From: a virus
Length of the DNA stretch: 42,385 bases
Strand: one strand, 5' to 3'
IMG/VR virus record: IMGVR_UViG_3300010401_000809
Location: 1 to 42,385 of that record
Translations under genes and position numbers: made by a program
Shown: in pieces, positions 12,733-24,897 of the stretch
Position numbering within the stretch: position 1 is the first letter of the stretch
How the letters are laid out: every line of letters begins with the position of its first letter
Notes under the pieces: generated by a model
Database searches by the model: none
What the model was told of the DNA's origin: nothing
What the model saw: the letters and a program-made list of their open reading frames with translations, nothing else

Positions 12733-15700
12733 TCTGGGGCGCCGGGTAACCAAGGATCTCGCCTGCCGCCTCGTTGGCGGACCTCAGGGCGCCCGCCGTG
12801 ATCTCGCCCTCACTCACCTGGTGACTCAACCGCTTGAGCGTGCCCAGGACGCCCACGGCCGCGGGACCGCTATATTCGCCGCTTTGGACGAACCCGCTCA
12901 GCTCCCTGGCGAACACAAACATTCCCACCGCGTGATCAAAGGTTTCGCCGGCAAGTTTGCGCGCGAAGCTCTCCTTGTCCTTCTTGCGGGAGATCTGATG
13001 CACAAGCATGGCCGACGCAATCGGTACCGCAGCGAGCAGCGTGGCGTCCACGATCTTCCGCCCCGCCGGCGCTTTCTTCTTGATCAGCTCCCGGAACTGC
13101 CGGTGCGCGGACAGCTGATAGGTCATGAACGTGGAGAAGACCTTCCCTAAAGGTTCTTTCTGGACGCGCGCCAGGTCCTTGATCTGGCCGCCGCCAAACG
13201 CGTCGAGGATGGCGCGATCGGCGATCGATCGCGCATCGTCCGGAGCGCGGCCGGCGGCGCCCGCCTTTTCATACGCGGCGATCCAAGTGGGAATCTCAGC
13301 GAACTGGATGATGCGGTGCACCGCGTACAAATAGCTGTCGGCGACGGCGGCCGTCACTTCGTGCGTGACCCCGACCTTGGCGGCAAAGTCGTGAACCGCG
13401 GCAGACCATTTGCCGCGGCTGAGCCCGATCTGATCGCGGATTTCATCCAGCTCCACCATGCGTGTCTTCCAGCGCAGCCGCATCTGATCGGAGGTGCCGG
13501 CCACCCACTGCGCGCTGAACTCCGCATCGCGGGCACTGCCAAACCATTTCACCAGGCCCTTCCCGACAGAGACGGGGTCAACGCGAAACATTCCCGACGT
13601 GAGGTTGGTGACATGCATCAAGGCGGTAACGGCGCTCCAGCCGAGGCGTGCCTGCACGGCCTTTCCACGAATCGCCGAATAGAGCCGGTACCAGTCGCCA
13701 GGCGGCGTCCTCCCAATCGCGATGTCCCGGATATCCCCTTTGATCTCCTTGAACATTTGATCGCCGTAGTTGCGCATCAGCGCGTCCTGCACATCCCTTC
13801 GGCCGAGGAGCCGTCCGGCGTCGATCAGAGTTTCACGGTGAGTCAGATCGTGGATGACCTGCTGCAGGTGTTCGGTGATCACGCCGAAGTCGGCCCGCAA
13901 CGGTTCGGTGACGTTCTCGAGCCGCGCGACCGTGTGCCCGTCGGACGTCATCGCGCGCAGGTACGAGGACTTGCCGATGAGATCTGCAAAAGACGCTTCG
14001 GCGTTGGATCCGGCACGCGCGGACAACTGATTCTCGTATTTGATGGGGAAGTACCCGCCTTCTTCTCTGCCGAAGCGCGTCACGAAAGGCGACGGCTCGA
14101 CCTTCTGGGGCGCCACTCCCGTCGTCTTCTTGTAGAGCGCGGAGATTTCCGGCCAGTAGGAATCGATGTGATTCCAAATGGAACGCACAAACGTCCAGTC
14201 TTTTTCGTCCAGCGTGTTCAGGATTGCCGCGATCTGGAATTCATCGAGCGGCCCGGTGCCGCCGATTCCGCTTGCGAGCAGGCGCGATCGGTTGCCATCG
14301 TTGCCGAAGTTCAGCGCCGTCATCAGGCGCGCCATCTTCGAGAGGCTCCCGCCAATTTCAGGAATGAACTGTGTCTGATAGAGCGAGGATTCTTTTCCGC
14401 CGAAAGCGGTGTTGTAGATTTCCGACACGGCCGCCGTGGCTCGCTCGAACCGGACCGCCTCTGCCGTTCCCGATTCATCAAACGGCCGCATCACGTTCTC
14501 GTGCATCCAGCCGCCGTCGCGCCACCCGTCGATTTCACGTGTCAGCGTCCCCAGGGGCAGATGCCCCAGCTCGAAACTCTGAAGATTGCGCGTCGGCTGC
14601 GCACCTGGCAGCCGCGGCTCGAGGATCCGCTTCCGGGTCCCCGGGGAGTACGCGTCGATTGAGACCACTCCGTCCGCCGCCAGAGCGTCCAGATCAGCTT
14701 TCGCATCCGCACGCAGCAACTTGTTTTGAAAATTCGCCCAGTGCTCGATCGACTTCACGGCATCGCGGAGACCGCGGAGATCTCCGATCGTCATGTCGCG
14801 GTAGTTCTGCTGGCGTGCCTCGTTCTGCAGATCCAGGGGAACGGCGAGCTCGTGGCCCTGCGCTTCCTGCGATTTCATGAAGTCCAGAAGCGTGGCTCGC
14901 TGATCGAGTTCCTTATTCGTGCGCTGCTTGAATTCGAAACGCTCGAGCAGCTTGTCGATCTGATCGAGGTAGTCGCCTCCGGCCTTACCGATGCGCTGCC
15001 GCGTGGAGACCTTGTCGAACGAAACCGCGTACTTCCGAATTCCCTCGACGTCGCTCTGGGCCTCCAGGGCCGCGTGATGCAGCTCGACGCTCATCATCTC
15101 CTGGAGCTTGTGATCGAAGGCGCCCTGGAAGTCGCCGCTCGTCGCTGCCTCGAGGGCCGCCCGGCCGGCCCGCCGCGCGGAGACCCGGTAGGTTTCGGGC
15201 CGGACGTCTCCCGCGCGCATTTTGGTGATCTCGTCCTCGGCCCAGTGACGCACCTGCTGCAGTGTCGGAAGAGTCTTGAGCAGCTGCTGGCCTTCGCGTT
15301 GCGCGCCTTCGATCGTATCGAGCTTCTTTTGAAGTTCGTCGATCTCGGATTGTTTGCGGCCCTCCGCGATCGCGAGCTTCAGGTTCGACTCCGCCTCGAG
15401 CCAGCGGCGTTCGTAGGCCGCATTCGCGCGCTGCTCAGCCAGAGCGTCTCTGCCTTTCAGGTCCGCGGCTTTCGTGAACGGCGCAACCTCCCGCTGCTTC
15501 TTGCGGATTGCCTGGAGTTCGAACTCGATAATTTTGGAGCTTTCCCCGAGAACGGCATTGCGGGCGATTTCCGGCAACTCGCCGCCGAGCAGCTTGTCGC
15601 CGTGCGTCTCCCTCATCCGTTCGTCGGTCAGTGCCTCGATCAGCGGCTTCATCGGTTTTGCTTTCGCGTCGATGATCGCGCGGATCATTTCGTCGCCTGA

Positions 15701-18700
15701 CGAGAACCCGAATTCTCTCGCGATCAGATCCGGATCCACGCCGCCGTTTCGGGTGTAGACGTAGGGTTTAGGGAGCTCTTTGATAAACGCCTCGCCGTAT
15801 CGATCGATCAGGGCCTGGCGGTCGAGCTTTACGGCCGAGTCCGGAGGCACCGCGGATCCGTCCGGCAATTTGCCCCGTTGAAGAAATTCCAGCGCCCGGT
15901 ACACCGGCTGCCGCTGCACTTCACTTGCGACTTGCTCGCGAACCTTCACGCGCTCCCGATCCCACCATTCCTCGTTTTCACGGAAGACGTCGTGGAGGAG
16001 CTGGGCCTGGACGGTTTCTCTTGCGCGCTCGCGGCCCTGGTCGAGCGTGGGCTTGTAGGCTTCAAACTCCGCGTCCGTCATCCCGAGCTTTTGCCGGACG
16101 GCCGCATTGCTCAACATGGAGGCCACGCCGGCGTCCTGCTCGGCTTGCGCGATCTCGCGGTCCGTGGCCATCAACCGGTCGAAAACACCAGTAACTTCCG
16201 GCGTCAGCTCCACGCGCAGGTCCTGCAGCGACCGGTACACGCGGCGCAGCCACCCGGAGAAAGCAATGAAGACGGAGCGGAGCTCAGGGCTCGGCGTTTT
16301 ACCTTCACGCAGATACGCCTCGTAGGCGCGTGCCCACTTCTCATGTTGTTCGCGGCCGATCTGATCGCGCGCGGAAACGCCAAGAAATTCGAGCGCCTTG
16401 TTGTAGTCGTCGACGACGCGTCTCTCGCTGTCGGTCAGCTCTCCCGGGCGCGTGCGCAGCTCCTCGACGACGTCGCCGAAAACTTCCAGATACATGTGCC
16501 CGGTCTCATGGAGGAAGGTCGAGAGGTTTGCCTTCTGCAAGAGCTCGATATTGAAAGTGCGTCCTGGCGTGATCTGGAAACGGCCGCGCGGATTGTCTTC
16601 GCCTTGCAGGTATTGGCTGCGTTCGGAGGCGAGCTGCTGCCGCAGCGGCTCGTGATTGAGGTCCGGCGTTGCTTCCAGCAGAAGGCGCCAGCGCTGTCCC
16701 CGTTGCGCTTCCGACTTCGCAGCAAGAACCGAGTCGAGTAACTTTGCAGCGGGATCCCCGCCGCTCTGGCGAACCTGCTTCCGGTATTCTGCAAAGCGCT
16801 CCGGTGACGGGGGCGCGGACTGCTCGAACAGGTCTCCCGATCGCGGATCGATCTCCGCGGCCGCCGCATCGTTCAGGAGCTTCTTAATCTCTTCGTTGGA
16901 CATTTTTGCGATGTCGACGTCGAGCGACTTCAGATAACCGTCGAGCTGCTCGTACATGGAGACCTGCTCCATGCGGGCCATGTCGGCCTGCTGTGGCGCG
17001 TAGACGGGCTTGCCGCGAACCTCACGTTCGATCACATCGAGAAACTCCGCGACCGACGAACGCTCGGGAAGATAGCCCGCCTCGGCCGCGAGCTCGCGCG
17101 CGGTGTCGAGGGGCATCCCCTTCGCCTGGACAAGATTCCGTTCACCGCGCCGGCGCTCGGCATCAACCTCGAGAGACTTGAGCTCTCCTCCCTGGTCCAT
17201 CACTCCTCCCTTGGCGCGGAGGAAGTCGACGAGGGACGGTCCATAGGTTTCCTTGCCCGGCTGCGGGACACCCTCTTTACGCAGCTTGTTCAGGACCAGA
17301 TCCATGGCGTCTGTTTTGGGAAGGACGCGCAAGAGATCCGAGGAGGGGCGGTTGATCCGCAGCTGATAGGGTTCGTAAATGGAATACGGATCCCGGCCTG
17401 TGCGTGCACCGAGCGATCGAAAGACTCGCGTGACGCTTTCCGCGTAGGCCTCGACGGCCGGCGCATCGAAGCCGCGTCCGCCAGTGAGCTGCCCGATAAC
17501 GTCCTGGCGCACGCGATCGGCGGAGGCCTCCAGGGACTGCTTCTGCTCCTCCGGCATCGCCGCGATTTGGGTTTCAGTGGAAGCGAGTTCACGCATGGCC
17601 ATGCGCGACTGTTCTTCTTCGCGGGCATTCTGTTGTTCGGGATCCCGGCGCAGCTCGCGCACAAAGAACGCACGGGTCTCTTCGGGCGCCAGGAGTTTTG
17701 TGGCCGCCTCATCGACGCGGATCGCGAGTTGACCGTCCGTCGCGACAGCCTGGTCGTAGGCCTCCGGAGTCACGCCCACCTTCTGCGCTTCCTCTCGCGG
17801 ATCCGCGCCCTGCTTTTGCCAGAACTCATTCCATTGGTCGACGTCCTGATGGAACGTTTCGATGGGACCGCCCTTCGTGATCGAGGCGATGAGCTCCTGA
17901 ACTTTCGGCGGAAGACGCTGAAAGGTTTTCGAATCGGCGACAGCCTTCCCCAGGTCCTCGAAGAATTGTTGCTGTTCGGGCTTCTCCGGTCCGGAGGCCT
18001 CTGGCCGCTGCAGACTCGCCCCAAGCGCGGGCAAGAGATGGTGCAGGCCTGCGCGGGCAACGCCGCCGCTGATGGCTCCGATCGCAAAGTCCGAGGCCAG
18101 GCCTTCGGCGATCGGGTGGTTGGGATCGATCGCCGTTTTTGTGATCAGATTATTCGCCACGCCTTGCGCGACCTGGACCACGCCCTGATAGCCGGTCGAG
18201 AGGGCGACGTCCGTCAGCCGGCGCAGAATGGCGTTTTGAATCTGCGGCGGGACCCGGTCTAGAAGTTTGTCCAGGCCGTACTTCCCGACGACACCCATCA
18301 CCACCGCTCCGGCGACCTCAGCGGCGTCCGAAGCTGCGGTCCCTTCCTTGCCCACGGCTTTAGCCTGGCCGTGAATGGTATCCGCTCCCATCGCCATCAA
18401 AGAGGGAAGAACGGTTTCCGGGGCCCAGATCGACTGGGCGATCTGAGCCCCGAGCTGGCCGAGTGCTCCAGCGGACTGCGTCAGGATGTTCTGTTGCTCG
18501 GGAGAGGGCGCGATCCAGAGAGTGCCGATATCCTTGAAAGCCTGTCCGGCTTCCTGGAGGGCGATCGAGATCGAGCCTTGATCACCGCGCTCTTCTCCCA
18601 ACGCGTGAGCGCCGATATCGATGATGTCGCCGAATCCCGCAGTGATACCGCCAATGGCTTCCGGAACCCCTGCGGCGAGCGATCGGCCGGCGTTCAGGAT

Positions 18701-19033
18701 CTGCTCGAGCGTGGAGAGATGCTCCACATCGTCGTGCGCCAGCTTGGAGTTGTTAGGATCCGTCAACCACCGCGCCAGCGCGGGCGACTGCTGGATCACT
18801 TGCTGGTAGGGAAAGTTCTGGACGGTGTTGCGCTTCGTGATCTGGTCGAAGTTCCGAGCCGCGATATCCGGAGGGATCCCACTGTCGGCGGCAAGCGATA
18901 GTGTTTTCGCGTGCTGGTCTGGAGTGGTGTTCGCGGCTGCGAACAGCGATTGCCGTAACGCGGACTCGACACCATCACCTTTGTCGGGAAGACTGATGCT
19001 CCGCGCGGCCGCGTCGTATTCGTTCTGGCTCAT
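12653..19033 (-). CDS. Giant virion/ejection protein with HETGH peptidase-like domain
   Basis: 2126 residues from ATG 19033 (ATGA overlap with the upstream core protein; longer reading to 19213 rejected). Position after two other core proteins fits the gp16-like inner-core protein that enters the host cell with the DNA. An N-terminal region (about 80-330) has hydrophobic Ala/Gly-rich segments. Residues 842-846 are HETGH within [20 protein letters not shown], a zinc-peptidase signature seen in large polyvalent phage proteins. Long charged coiled-coil stretches follow (about 1050-1350), and near the C-terminus a hydrophobic segment ([20 protein letters not shown]). No transglycosylase motif is seen. 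Roles in envelope penetration and in cleaving a host protein are inferred. Confidence 0.8.
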   Translation of the reverse strand: MSQNEYDAAARSISLPDKGDGVESALRQSLFAAANTTPDQHAKTLSLAADSGIPPDIAARNFDQITKRNTVQNFPYQQVIQQSPALARWLTDPNNSKLAHDDVEHLSTLEQILNAGRSLAAGVPEAIGGITAGFGDIIDIGAHALGEERGDQGSISIALQEAGQAFKDIGTLWIAPSPEQQNILTQSAGALGQLGAQIAQSIWAPETVLPSLMAMGADTIHGQAKAVGKEGTAASDAAEVAGAVVMGVVGKYGLDKLLDRVPPQIQNAILRRLTDVALSTGYQGVVQVAQGVANNLITKTAIDPNHPIAEGLASDFAIGAISGGVARAGLHHLLPALGASLQRPEASGPEKPEQQQFFEDLGKAVADSKTFQRLPPKVQELIASITKGGPIETFHQDVDQWNEFWQKQGADPREEAQKVGVTPEAYDQAVATDGQLAIRVDEAATKLLAPEETRAFFVRELRRDPEQQNAREEEQSRMAMRELASTETQIAAMPEEQKQSLEASADRVRQDVIGQLTGGRGFDAPAVEAYAESVTRVFRSLGARTGRDPYSIYEPYQLRINRPSSDLLRVLPKTDAMDLVLNKLRKEGVPQPGKETYGPSLVDFLRAKGGVMDQGGELKSLEVDAERRRGERNLVQAKGMPLDTARELAAEAGYLPERSSVAEFLDVIEREVRGKPVYAPQQADMARMEQVSMYEQLDGYLKSLDVDIAKMSNEEIKKLLNDAAAAEIDPRSGDLFEQSAPPSPERFAEYRKQVRQSGGDPAAKLLDSVLAAKSEAQRGQRWRLLLEATPDLNHEPLRQQLASERSQYLQGEDNPRGRFQITPGRTFNIELLQKANLSTFLHETGHMYLEVFGDVVEELRTRPGELTDSERRVVDDYNKALEFLGVSARDQIGREQHEKWARAYEAYLREGKTPSPELRSVFIAFSGWLRRVYRSLQDLRVELTPEVTGVFDRLMATDREIAQAEQDAGVASMLSNAAVRQKLGMTDAEFEAYKPTLDQGRERARETVQAQLLHDVFRENEEWWDRERVKVREQVASEVQRQPVYRALEFLQRGKLPDGSAVPPDSAVKLDRQALIDRYGEAFIKELPKPYVYTRNGGVDPDLIAREFGFSSGDEMIRAIIDAKAKPMKPLIEALTDERMRETHGDKLLGGELPEIARNAVLGESSKIIEFELQAIRKKQREVAPFTKAADLKGRDALAEQRANAAYERRWLEAESNLKLAIAEGRKQSEIDELQKKLDTIEGAQREGQQLLKTLPTLQQVRHWAEDEITKMRAGDVRPETYRVSARRAGRAALEAATSGDFQGAFDHKLQEMMSVELHHAALEAQSDVEGIRKYAVSFDKVSTRQRIGKAGGDYLDQIDKLLERFEFKQRTNKELDQRATLLDFMKSQEAQGHELAVPLDLQNEARQQNYRDMTIGDLRGLRDAVKSIEHWANFQNKLLRADAKADLDALAADGVVSIDAYSPGTRKRILEPRLPGAQPTRNLQSFELGHLPLGTLTREIDGWRDGGWMHENVMRPFDESGTAEAVRFERATAAVSEIYNTAFGGKESSLYQTQFIPEIGGSLSKMARLMTALNFGNDGNRSRLLASGIGGTGPLDEFQIAAILNTLDEKDWTFVRSIWNHIDSYWPEISALYKKTTGVAPQKVEPSPFVTRFGREEGGYFPIKYENQLSARAGSNAEASFADLIGKSSYLRAMTSDGHTVARLENVTEPLRADFGVITEHLQQVIHDLTHRETLIDAGRLLGRRDVQDALMRNYGDQMFKEIKGDIRDIAIGRTPPGDWYRLYSAIRGKAVQARLGWSAVTALMHVTNLTSGMFRVDPVSVGKGLVKWFGSARDAEFSAQWVAGTSDQMRLRWKTRMVELDEIRDQIGLSRGKWSAAVHDFAAKVGVTHEVTAAVADSYLYAVHRIIQFAEIPTWIAAYEKAGAAGRAPDDARSIADRAILDAFGGGQIKDLARVQKEPLGKVFSTFMTYQLSAHRQFRELIKKKAPAGRKIVDATLLAAVPIASAMLVHQISRKKDKESFARKLAGETFDHAVGMFVFARELSGFVQSGEYSGPAAVGVLGTLKRLSHQVSEGEITAGALRSANEAAGEILGYPAPQINRTVEGILALWEGKTTNPAAVLFGP

Positions 19034-21120
19034 TTCTTCAGCGCTTTTCTCATCGCTGCGATGTTCGCCTCTGTCACGGGACGCCCCGCGCGGCGCAGGG
19101 CGGACGCAATCTCGACAATCACGTCGCGCGGCATGGAAACTCCCGCGACGCTCATCGATTCGCCGTCCTTCAAGTCGTACGCGTGCTTCTCGACGTCGCT
19201 GTCCCAGATCCACCCAGGGACCTTAATCGTGCCTTTGATCACCAGCCCGTCCACGAATCCTTGAATGTCGTCGTCGGAGACCGCTGGTTTTTTGCCCGCC
19301 TTGATCTGCTGCAGTTCTTCGCGCCGCTGAAACTGCGCCACAAGGCCGTGAACGTTGGCGATAAGGTCGTCCCTGGTCTTGACGTCCATACCGCCCGTGA
19401 TCGGCTGCAGCGTGTCCTTGATGATAGTTTCGGCGCCGCGGAAGTCATTGAGCAGCTGATCGGCCTTGCCGGCATCGCCTTTTTGGATCGAGGCCTGCAC
19501 TTCCGCCAGGTGTTTAAAGTCCGCGCTATCGAGCCGGTTCAGATATTTCGTCAGATCCGTGTTGACGAATTCTCTTTGTGTTGCCGGATCCGCGGAGGAG
19601 GCGCGCAGGAGCTTGTAGTAGAGAATTGGATCCGTCTCGATCTTCTTCTCTCCCGGCATCAAGCTTTTCGAATACTCGAGTAGCGCCTTCTGGTTCGCGA
19701 TCGGCAGCTTATTGAGCAGCGCTGCGGGGATGAGATCCATCGGTGTCTTGCCGGGATTTACCCTCAGGATGTTCGCCGCATCGGTTTCGAAATTGTCCAG
19801 GATCGCTTTCGCCTGAGCCGCCGACGCGCGGACCTGGTCGGCCTGGTCCTGCTTCTGCACGGCAAAGCGTGCACGCACCCGCTGCTCGGTCTCATCACGC
19901 AACTTCACATCCGGGATCTTGTCCACTTCCGCGAGCAGCTCCGTCAGTGTGGGCTCAGAGGAACCGCCATCGATCATCCGCGCCTGGCGATCGTGCAGGA
20001 CCTGCGCGTAGGAGTCGGCCGCTTCTGATGTTTGAAAGATCCCCAGATGCTTGCCGGTTTTCTTGTACTGCGCGATCGCGTCGGCGTTCGAAAGTATCTT
20101 GCCGTCCTCACTCACGGTCGGAATGAGAACTTCTTTCCCGTCCATTTCCACGCTAATGCTGCGCACGGTCGATACGGATCCGTCCGCGTTCTTCACTTGC
20201 GGACGGTTCTCCAGGTCGATGTTGCCCGGCTGAATCATGCCGACGGTGTATCCCTGGAGGATGTGGGAGGCTTGCTGCTGAGCGTCAGATCGCAAGGTGC
20301 TGACGTCCAGAGCTTTCGTCACGGCCGCCAGGGCGCTGCCTTCAATGTCCCCCTTGTGTGCTTTGAAGTACTCCGCCGCGTTGCCGTCCTGTCCCGCCGC
20401 GAGTAATTGATCGATGACGCCCACGCGGACCTGGCTTACCGCGGCATTCATGGATTTCTGGATCCACTCCGCGCCCTTCCCGTAGTCGGTCCCGTACACG
20501 TACACGCGTCTGCGGATATCCTCGAGGCTGTTCTCGACTTCCAGGGGATCGTTCGCGCTGGCAAGCGCGGATTGAACCAGATTGTCGACGCCGGCGGCGA
20601 GCTGCGTTGTCGCCGCGTTTTCGAATTCCTGCGCCTGGTGCGTCGTGATCCGCTCACTGAGGGCCTGCCGGCGGCGCACGCCCAGCTCCGCAAACGCATC
20701 CTTCTGCTCCTGGTTGTGCAAGCTCTGATACGTCAGGTCGTATTGGTCGTCCCAGGTCTTGAGCGCAGACTCGTGAATGCCGCGGGCGTCCTCTCCATGT
20801 TTGTTCAGGACGCCGTTGTCGGGATCGAACAGGATGTTCTGCTGCAGCTTCACCATGCTGTCGTCCGCGCCCAGGATCGCGACGTTGTTCTGCCGGCGCT
20901 GCTCTTTCTCGAACTCCTGCTGTTTGTACTGCAACTCGCCGGACAGCACGCCCTGGCCCGCACGCGCGGCGGTTTCACCGATGCCGGCGCCGAGACTTTC
21001 CGCGGTGGGAGCTCCGGAGAATTGTGCGGTCGGGAGTTGAACGCCAGGGATTGGGCTCTTCTGCGCGGCCGGCGCGGCATTGGTCTGAATTTGAGATTGT
21101 GGGATCCGGACGACTGGCAT
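19030..21120 (-). CDS. Internal virion (core) protein, gp15-like by position
   Basis: 696 residues. The N-terminus is Pro/Ala/Gln-rich; most of the rest is charged helix. Around residues 298-385 is a domain familiar from phage structural proteins: [20 protein letters not shown], then [20 protein letters not shown] and [20 protein letters not shown]. Its role is unknown but it recurs in ejection and tail proteins. The start at 21120 overlaps the upstream stop by one base (TAATG). Gene order gp14-like, this, giant protein matches the T7 ejection-protein order, so it probably forms part of the DNA channel. Confidence 0.75.
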   Translation of the reverse strand: MPVVRIPQSQIQTNAAPAAQKSPIPGVQLPTAQFSGAPTAESLGAGIGETAARAGQGVLSGELQYKQQEFEKEQRRQNNVAILGADDSMVKLQQNILFDPDNGVLNKHGEDARGIHESALKTWDDQYDLTYQSLHNQEQKDAFAELGVRRRQALSERITTHQAQEFENAATTQLAAGVDNLVQSALASANDPLEVENSLEDIRRRVYVYGTDYGKGAEWIQKSMNAAVSQVRVGVIDQLLAAGQDGNAAEYFKAHKGDIEGSALAAVTKALDVSTLRSDAQQQASHILQGYTVGMIQPGNIDLENRPQVKNADGSVSTVRSISVEMDGKEVLIPTVSEDGKILSNADAIAQYKKTGKHLGIFQTSEAADSYAQVLHDRQARMIDGGSSEPTLTELLAEVDKIPDVKLRDETEQRVRARFAVQKQDQADQVRASAAQAKAILDNFETDAANILRVNPGKTPMDLIPAALLNKLPIANQKALLEYSKSLMPGEKKIETDPILYYKLLRASSADPATQREFVNTDLTKYLNRLDSADFKHLAEVQASIQKGDAGKADQLLNDFRGAETIIKDTLQPITGGMDVKTRDDLIANVHGLVAQFQRREELQQIKAGKKPAVSDDDIQGFVDGLVIKGTIKVPGWIWDSDVEKHAYDLKDGESMSVAGVSMPRDVIVEIASALRRAGRPVTEANIAAMRKALKK

Positions 21121-21803
21121 TAGCTGATCCTCCCGCTGCTCACGATCGGAGGAGTAGTCCGAGTACTCCGGCTGGACGAATAGCCCTGATAGGCGAGATT
21201 CGCCGCGCCGCCGAGGATCGTCGAGACCGCGCCGGCGCGGCCGGCGGCCTGCGCATTGTTCCCGCCCATGCGCGTGGACAGCGCCTGAACCCGTCCGATT
21301 CTCCGGGTCGATGCCGCCTCGAGGTCCGCATTTTTGAGCAGCGCGTCACGCTGCTGCCGGGAGTTTTCCGCTTCGACCTGGTAGCCCCAGGCCTCGCGCG
21401 CGGCATTCACCCGGATCGTCACCAGGTCCTGCGCAAAGGTGTAGCGGGAACTCTTCTCCATGTCTTGCGGCGAACCCACACTGACGTCGACACCTTGCGC
21501 CGCGTAGTTCGCGCGCTGAGCTCCGATCGCCTGACGGCCCGTCACCGCATACCGGTCCGCATCCTCGAACCCGCGCCGGACCGCGTCGCGGCTCTGCGCT
21601 TCAAGCATCTTCGCGTTCCAGGTCAACACTCCCGCGTTGGTGTCCGCCGTCGCCTCGAGGAGCTGCGCGTTCAGTTCGGACGTGTCCTGAATCTCGTTGG
21701 CGTTCACCTGCGCCTGGCGTTTTTGCGCATTGCCGGCTTTGATCTGGGAGCCTGCCGAGAACGCGGTTCCCGCGATCGCCGTGATTGCTGCTGTCGCTGC
21801 CAT
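21120..21803 (-). CDS. Small core/ejection protein, gp14-like
   Basis: 227 residues. It starts with a hydrophobic Ala-rich segment ([20 protein letters not shown]) and continues as long polar helix rich in Ala, Gln, Asn and Arg ([26 protein letters not shown]-like stretches), with [15 protein letters not shown] in the middle, a phrase typical of podovirus virion core proteins. Such proteins insert in the host membrane on infection. Tail is Ser/Thr-rich. Confidence 0.75.
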   Translation of the reverse strand: MAATAAITAIAGTAFSAGSQIKAGNAQKRQAQVNANEIQDTSELNAQLLEATADTNAGVLTWNAKMLEAQSRDAVRRGFEDADRYAVTGRQAIGAQRANYAAQGVDVSVGSPQDMEKSSRYTFAQDLVTIRVNAAREAWGYQVEAENSRQQRDALLKNADLEAASTRRIGRVQALSTRMGGNNAQAAGRAGAVSTILGGAANLAYQGYSSSRSTRTTPPIVSSGRIS

Positions 21804-22726
21804 CAGCCGCCCACCTTTCCGGCCGGAATAATCCCCAGAATCGCGAGCGGAAGCGGCTCCTCGAGGCGCAGGAAGACCCGGCCCGGCCGCCGCCAGGAGG
21901 CGTCCATCGTGACCTTGACGATTTCGCTACGGGTGTCGCCGCTGGTCAATCCGAAGATGTCGGTAGCCAGCGCGGAGCCGGCCTCCGGACGGAACGACCG
22001 CAAGTGGTCTTCGTCCGGTCCGACTTGCATGGTTCCGCGGCTCCGGTCGACGAGGATCGACGCGCTCCGCACAAGCTTCTGCTTGTCACGGACTTCCGTG
22101 GTGGCGCTATCCAGGTCCAGCGTTTCGAAGTCCGCGGTGATCGGCAGGCCCACATGCACAATGTCGTAGAGCCCGCCGAGGGAGACTTCGCCGCCGCTGA
22201 CGGTGCCGCTCAACACAACACCGTTGGCGAGGATCGAGACGTCCTCGCCCTCGAGGTGATCCAGGTTGGCGACAACGTCCACTGCAAGAGACCAGTTGAC
22301 CGTCGCCGTGTCCCGCAGGGTGGCGTCGACTTCATCCACTGCAGGAGGGGTGGCTGCGGGCAGGAAGTTGGAAGGGTTGCCGCGCACCACTGTTGGGCTA
22401 TCGTAGGCCGTGATCGTGATTCGCGTGATCGCGCCGCCGGGCACCCACACCGTCACGCCATTGCCGACGTCGCCCGCATCGAACTTGGCCGTGTCGCACG
22501 TCACGGTGATTTCGTCTGCCGCTTCCCAGCCCCCTCCGGACGTGAGCGTGACTTGCGACCCGTCCACACTGATTCCGTTGTAGGAGAGGAATGAATCCAG
22601 GAACAATCCGTCCAGCCGGTAGTCCTCGACCTGCCGGGAGGCCATGCGCTCGATGTAACGCTTGGTCTCGCCATTGATGGTTCGCCGGGTGATGACGTAA
22701 AGGTAGTCTTCAATTTTGGCTGTCAT
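21803..22726 (-). CDS. Tail nozzle protein (gp12-like), C-terminal part
   Basis: 307 residues. It begins in mid-family: EDYLYVITRRTINGETKRYI ERM is the sequence that normally follows, within one chain, the WHRH block of the nozzle or stabilisation protein encoded by the neighbouring gene. The rest is beta-rich, with a domain containing ILANGVVLSGTVSGGEV and a terminal part ending SWRRPGRVFLRLEEPLPLAI. It starts by ATGA overlap with the 723-residue gene, so both halves would be made in equal amounts and could assemble into one subunit. Confidence 0.75.
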   Translation of the reverse strand: MTAKIEDYLYVITRRTINGETKRYIERMASRQVEDYRLDGLFLDSFLSYNGISVDGSQVTLTSGGGWEAADEITVTCDTAKFDAGDVGNGVTVWVPGGAITRITITAYDSPTVVRGNPSNFLPAATPPAVDEVDATLRDTATVNWSLAVDVVANLDHLEGEDVSILANGVVLSGTVSGGEVSLGGLYDIVHVGLPITADFETLDLDSATTEVRDKQKLVRSASILVDRSRGTMQVGPDEDHLRSFRPEAGSALATDIFGLTSGDTRSEIVKVTMDASWRRPGRVFLRLEEPLPLAILGIIPAGKVGG

Positions 22727-24894
22727 GCGTACAGGTACTCCACCCAGCAGTCGTAAACGTAGAGATGGATCGTCGCGCTGAAATCCTGAAACAGGGAGTG
22801 TCCCTGCATCGCCCGGACGAAGATGTCGGCGGCGCCCCCTGGAAACGTCGACGCGAAGTCCACTGCTGTGAAAGTGTGGGTATAGTCGGTCTTCGCCACA
22901 TCCACGCTGCCTCCCGAAAAGAGGTTCACGATAGACGACGCCGGGAACGCGTTCGTGTACGCATTGAAGATATCGATCAGCGACTCGGGAGCACCTCCGG
23001 TCGCGCCGCCGACGCTGACTTCCGCCACGACGTGGACCGTAGCGCTCACGAGTGTTTTCAGCGGATCTGGCTCAGGAAACGCCGAGAGAATCAGCTGCGC
23101 GTAGTTCGGTGTCAACGGCCGCGTCGAATCAATCTGACAGTCGGCCCGCGTGAGCGATTCGCCGAAATCCTCATCCGCATCGATCGCGAGATCTCCATCC
23201 TCGATCCGCGAGCGCAGAGCATTTACATAGACGGGGTCTTCCCACTCTTCGTATGTCAGCGGGCGGAATCGAGTTTCCGCAGGCGGAGTTTCGGCGGCCA
23301 CATCTGGAATGTCCGGCTTCCCCTCGGGCAGCACGCGCGCGTCTTCAAAGTACCCGACCGTGTTGTGGCGGTGCCAGGCGAAGGCCTGCATTTCGCGCAC
23401 GTAGGTCATGCCGAGCAAGTAACCGTCGTCGCGGACGCACCACACAATCGAATGCGGAATTGCCGCGTAGTCCATCCGCTCAATCACGCGCTTATCGAAA
23501 AGGTGCGGCGCGAAAAGCGTCAGGTCCCGGCCGCCCACAGCCTGTTCGGTCTGCTCGAAATTCAGGTCGCGCACGCCACGCGCGCGGGCCTGCACGAAGA
23601 CGATCGTGTTGCCGATAACGACCGGCATGATTAGGCTCGATCCGTAATAAGAATGCTGGAGCAGGTTGATGGCGCCCGGCGTCAGGATGCCGTCCTGGTC
23701 GCCCAGGGCAACGCCTTCGGATCCACCCGTCAAGATGATGAGCCGTCCCGCTTCGACCATATGGCGCACGTCGCTGACGGCCCTCGACTTCACCCGGAAC
23801 GTGACCGCGTCATCGTCCTGTAGCGGACGGTTGACGGAGAAGTTCGAGGGGAACCCCGTACGCGAGGCATTGACGAGTTGCGGATCATTGTCCGTTGCGG
23901 CAAACAGACGCCGCTGCTGGTAGGACGCCGAGGCTTGCGGGTAGTCTCCACTCGCAGCAAAGAGCACGCGTGCAGTGGGAGGCGTTTCCGAAAGGTCCGG
24001 AATGATACCGGGATCGTTGAAGGAATTGCTCGCCGCCGTCCCGATGTAGCCGTAAACGCCGTTTCCCGCCTGGTCCAGATACACGTTGTATTCGGCAGCG
24101 TCAGAGACGGCGCCCCAGGACAGTGTGTTGGGAGCTGCATCCGTCGGCGCGTCGCAGGCGCACGAATCGGAGCCGGACGGCAACGACTCTTCGAGCGTTT
24201 CAGCCTTCACGGCTGTCACGACGTAGTCATAAGTGAAGGCCGTGCCGGCGCCGGCCACCGCCGCCAGACTCGCCGGCGCGGCGATCGACGGCGCCGTCAC
24301 CACAGCCGTGAGCGTCCAGCGCGTGGGATACCGGCGCAGTTCATACGGGGGATAGTTGCGGCTGGTGATGGTGAGGATGTCCCCGTCCTGCGAGGTCTGC
24401 AGGTTCGCCAGGTCCTCCGCCTGGTACGGCGTCGGAATCTCAAAAGTGTCACCCGTCTGGGCGTACCAGAAATCCGCGGTGTTTGTTCCCGCGCCCGGCT
24501 CGTCGTTCGCGGCCGCGGACGTATGGTCCTGCAGGCAGTAGTAATTCACGCCGCCGTGCACGACCAGGCCGCCCTGCTCGTAGTCCGTCATGTCCAGCCA
24601 CGCGTCCGGACTGCCGACAGTGACGACAGAAGCATCCTGGATGAACCGGATGTATTCCTCGCCCACCTCGAGCAGGTAGGCATCGTCTTCGTTGAAAACG
24701 AATTTGAGCAGGTACGTGCGGACGCTCGAGTCTTTTACTTCAGTCACAAACTCGAAGCCCGCGCGGTTGGCCACGCCGCCGTGGCGCATGACAAAGAAGT
24801 TCAGGCAGGTCTTGAGAGCCTGCTGGTAGACCTCCTGCCGGGCGCCGCCGAAGAGTGACGAGCCGATTTCTCCGTACTCAAAGGAGCGTTGCAT
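22723..24894 (-). CDS. Tail nozzle protein (gp12-like), N-terminal part plus extra domain
   Basis: 723 residues. Residues 1-528 are a recognisable nozzle/stabilisation protein: YQQALKTCLNFFVMRHGGVA NRAGFEF start, PYQAEDLANLQTSQDGDILT, ASYQQRRLFAATDNDPQLVN, RHMVEAGRLIILTGGSEGVA, GNTIVFVQARARGVRDLNFE, VWCVRDDGYLLGMTYVREMQ and AFAWHRHNTVGYFEDARVL. After PEGKPD, where the family continues with the RRTING block, the chain instead carries about 195 unrelated residues (IPDVAAETPPAETRFRPLTY to EYLYA), beta-rich, perhaps a surface or adhesion domain. The block is resumed in the next gene. Confidence 0.85.
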   Translation of the reverse strand: MQRSFEYGEIGSSLFGGARQEVYQQALKTCLNFFVMRHGGVANRAGFEFVTEVKDSSVRTYLLKFVFNEDDAYLLEVGEEYIRFIQDASVVTVGSPDAWLDMTDYEQGGLVVHGGVNYYCLQDHTSAAANDEPGAGTNTADFWYAQTGDTFEIPTPYQAEDLANLQTSQDGDILTITSRNYPPYELRRYPTRWTLTAVVTAPSIAAPASLAAVAGAGTAFTYDYVVTAVKAETLEESLPSGSDSCACDAPTDAAPNTLSWGAVSDAAEYNVYLDQAGNGVYGYIGTAASNSFNDPGIIPDLSETPPTARVLFAASGDYPQASASYQQRRLFAATDNDPQLVNASRTGFPSNFSVNRPLQDDDAVTFRVKSRAVSDVRHMVEAGRLIILTGGSEGVALGDQDGILTPGAINLLQHSYYGSSLIMPVVIGNTIVFVQARARGVRDLNFEQTEQAVGGRDLTLFAPHLFDKRVIERMDYAAIPHSIVWCVRDDGYLLGMTYVREMQAFAWHRHNTVGYFEDARVLPEGKPDIPDVAAETPPAETRFRPLTYEEWEDPVYVNALRSRIEDGDLAIDADEDFGESLTRADCQIDSTRPLTPNYAQLILSAFPEPDPLKTLVSATVHVVAEVSVGGATGGAPESLIDIFNAYTNAFPASSIVNLFSGGSVDVAKTDYTHTFTAVDFASTFPGGAADIFVRAMQGHSLFQDFSATIHLYVYDCWVEYLYA

Positions 24895-24897
24895 GGC

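Noticed and set aside
13316-14662. 448-residue plus-strand open frame inside the giant late gene
   Set aside because: It is antisense to a long, clearly coding region and its translation has no family resemblance; a shadow of high-GC coding DNA.
16785-16795. Possible further copy of the operator half-site (ATTCTGCA)
   Set aside because: It lies within the giant coding gene, lacks the last base and has no partner arm.
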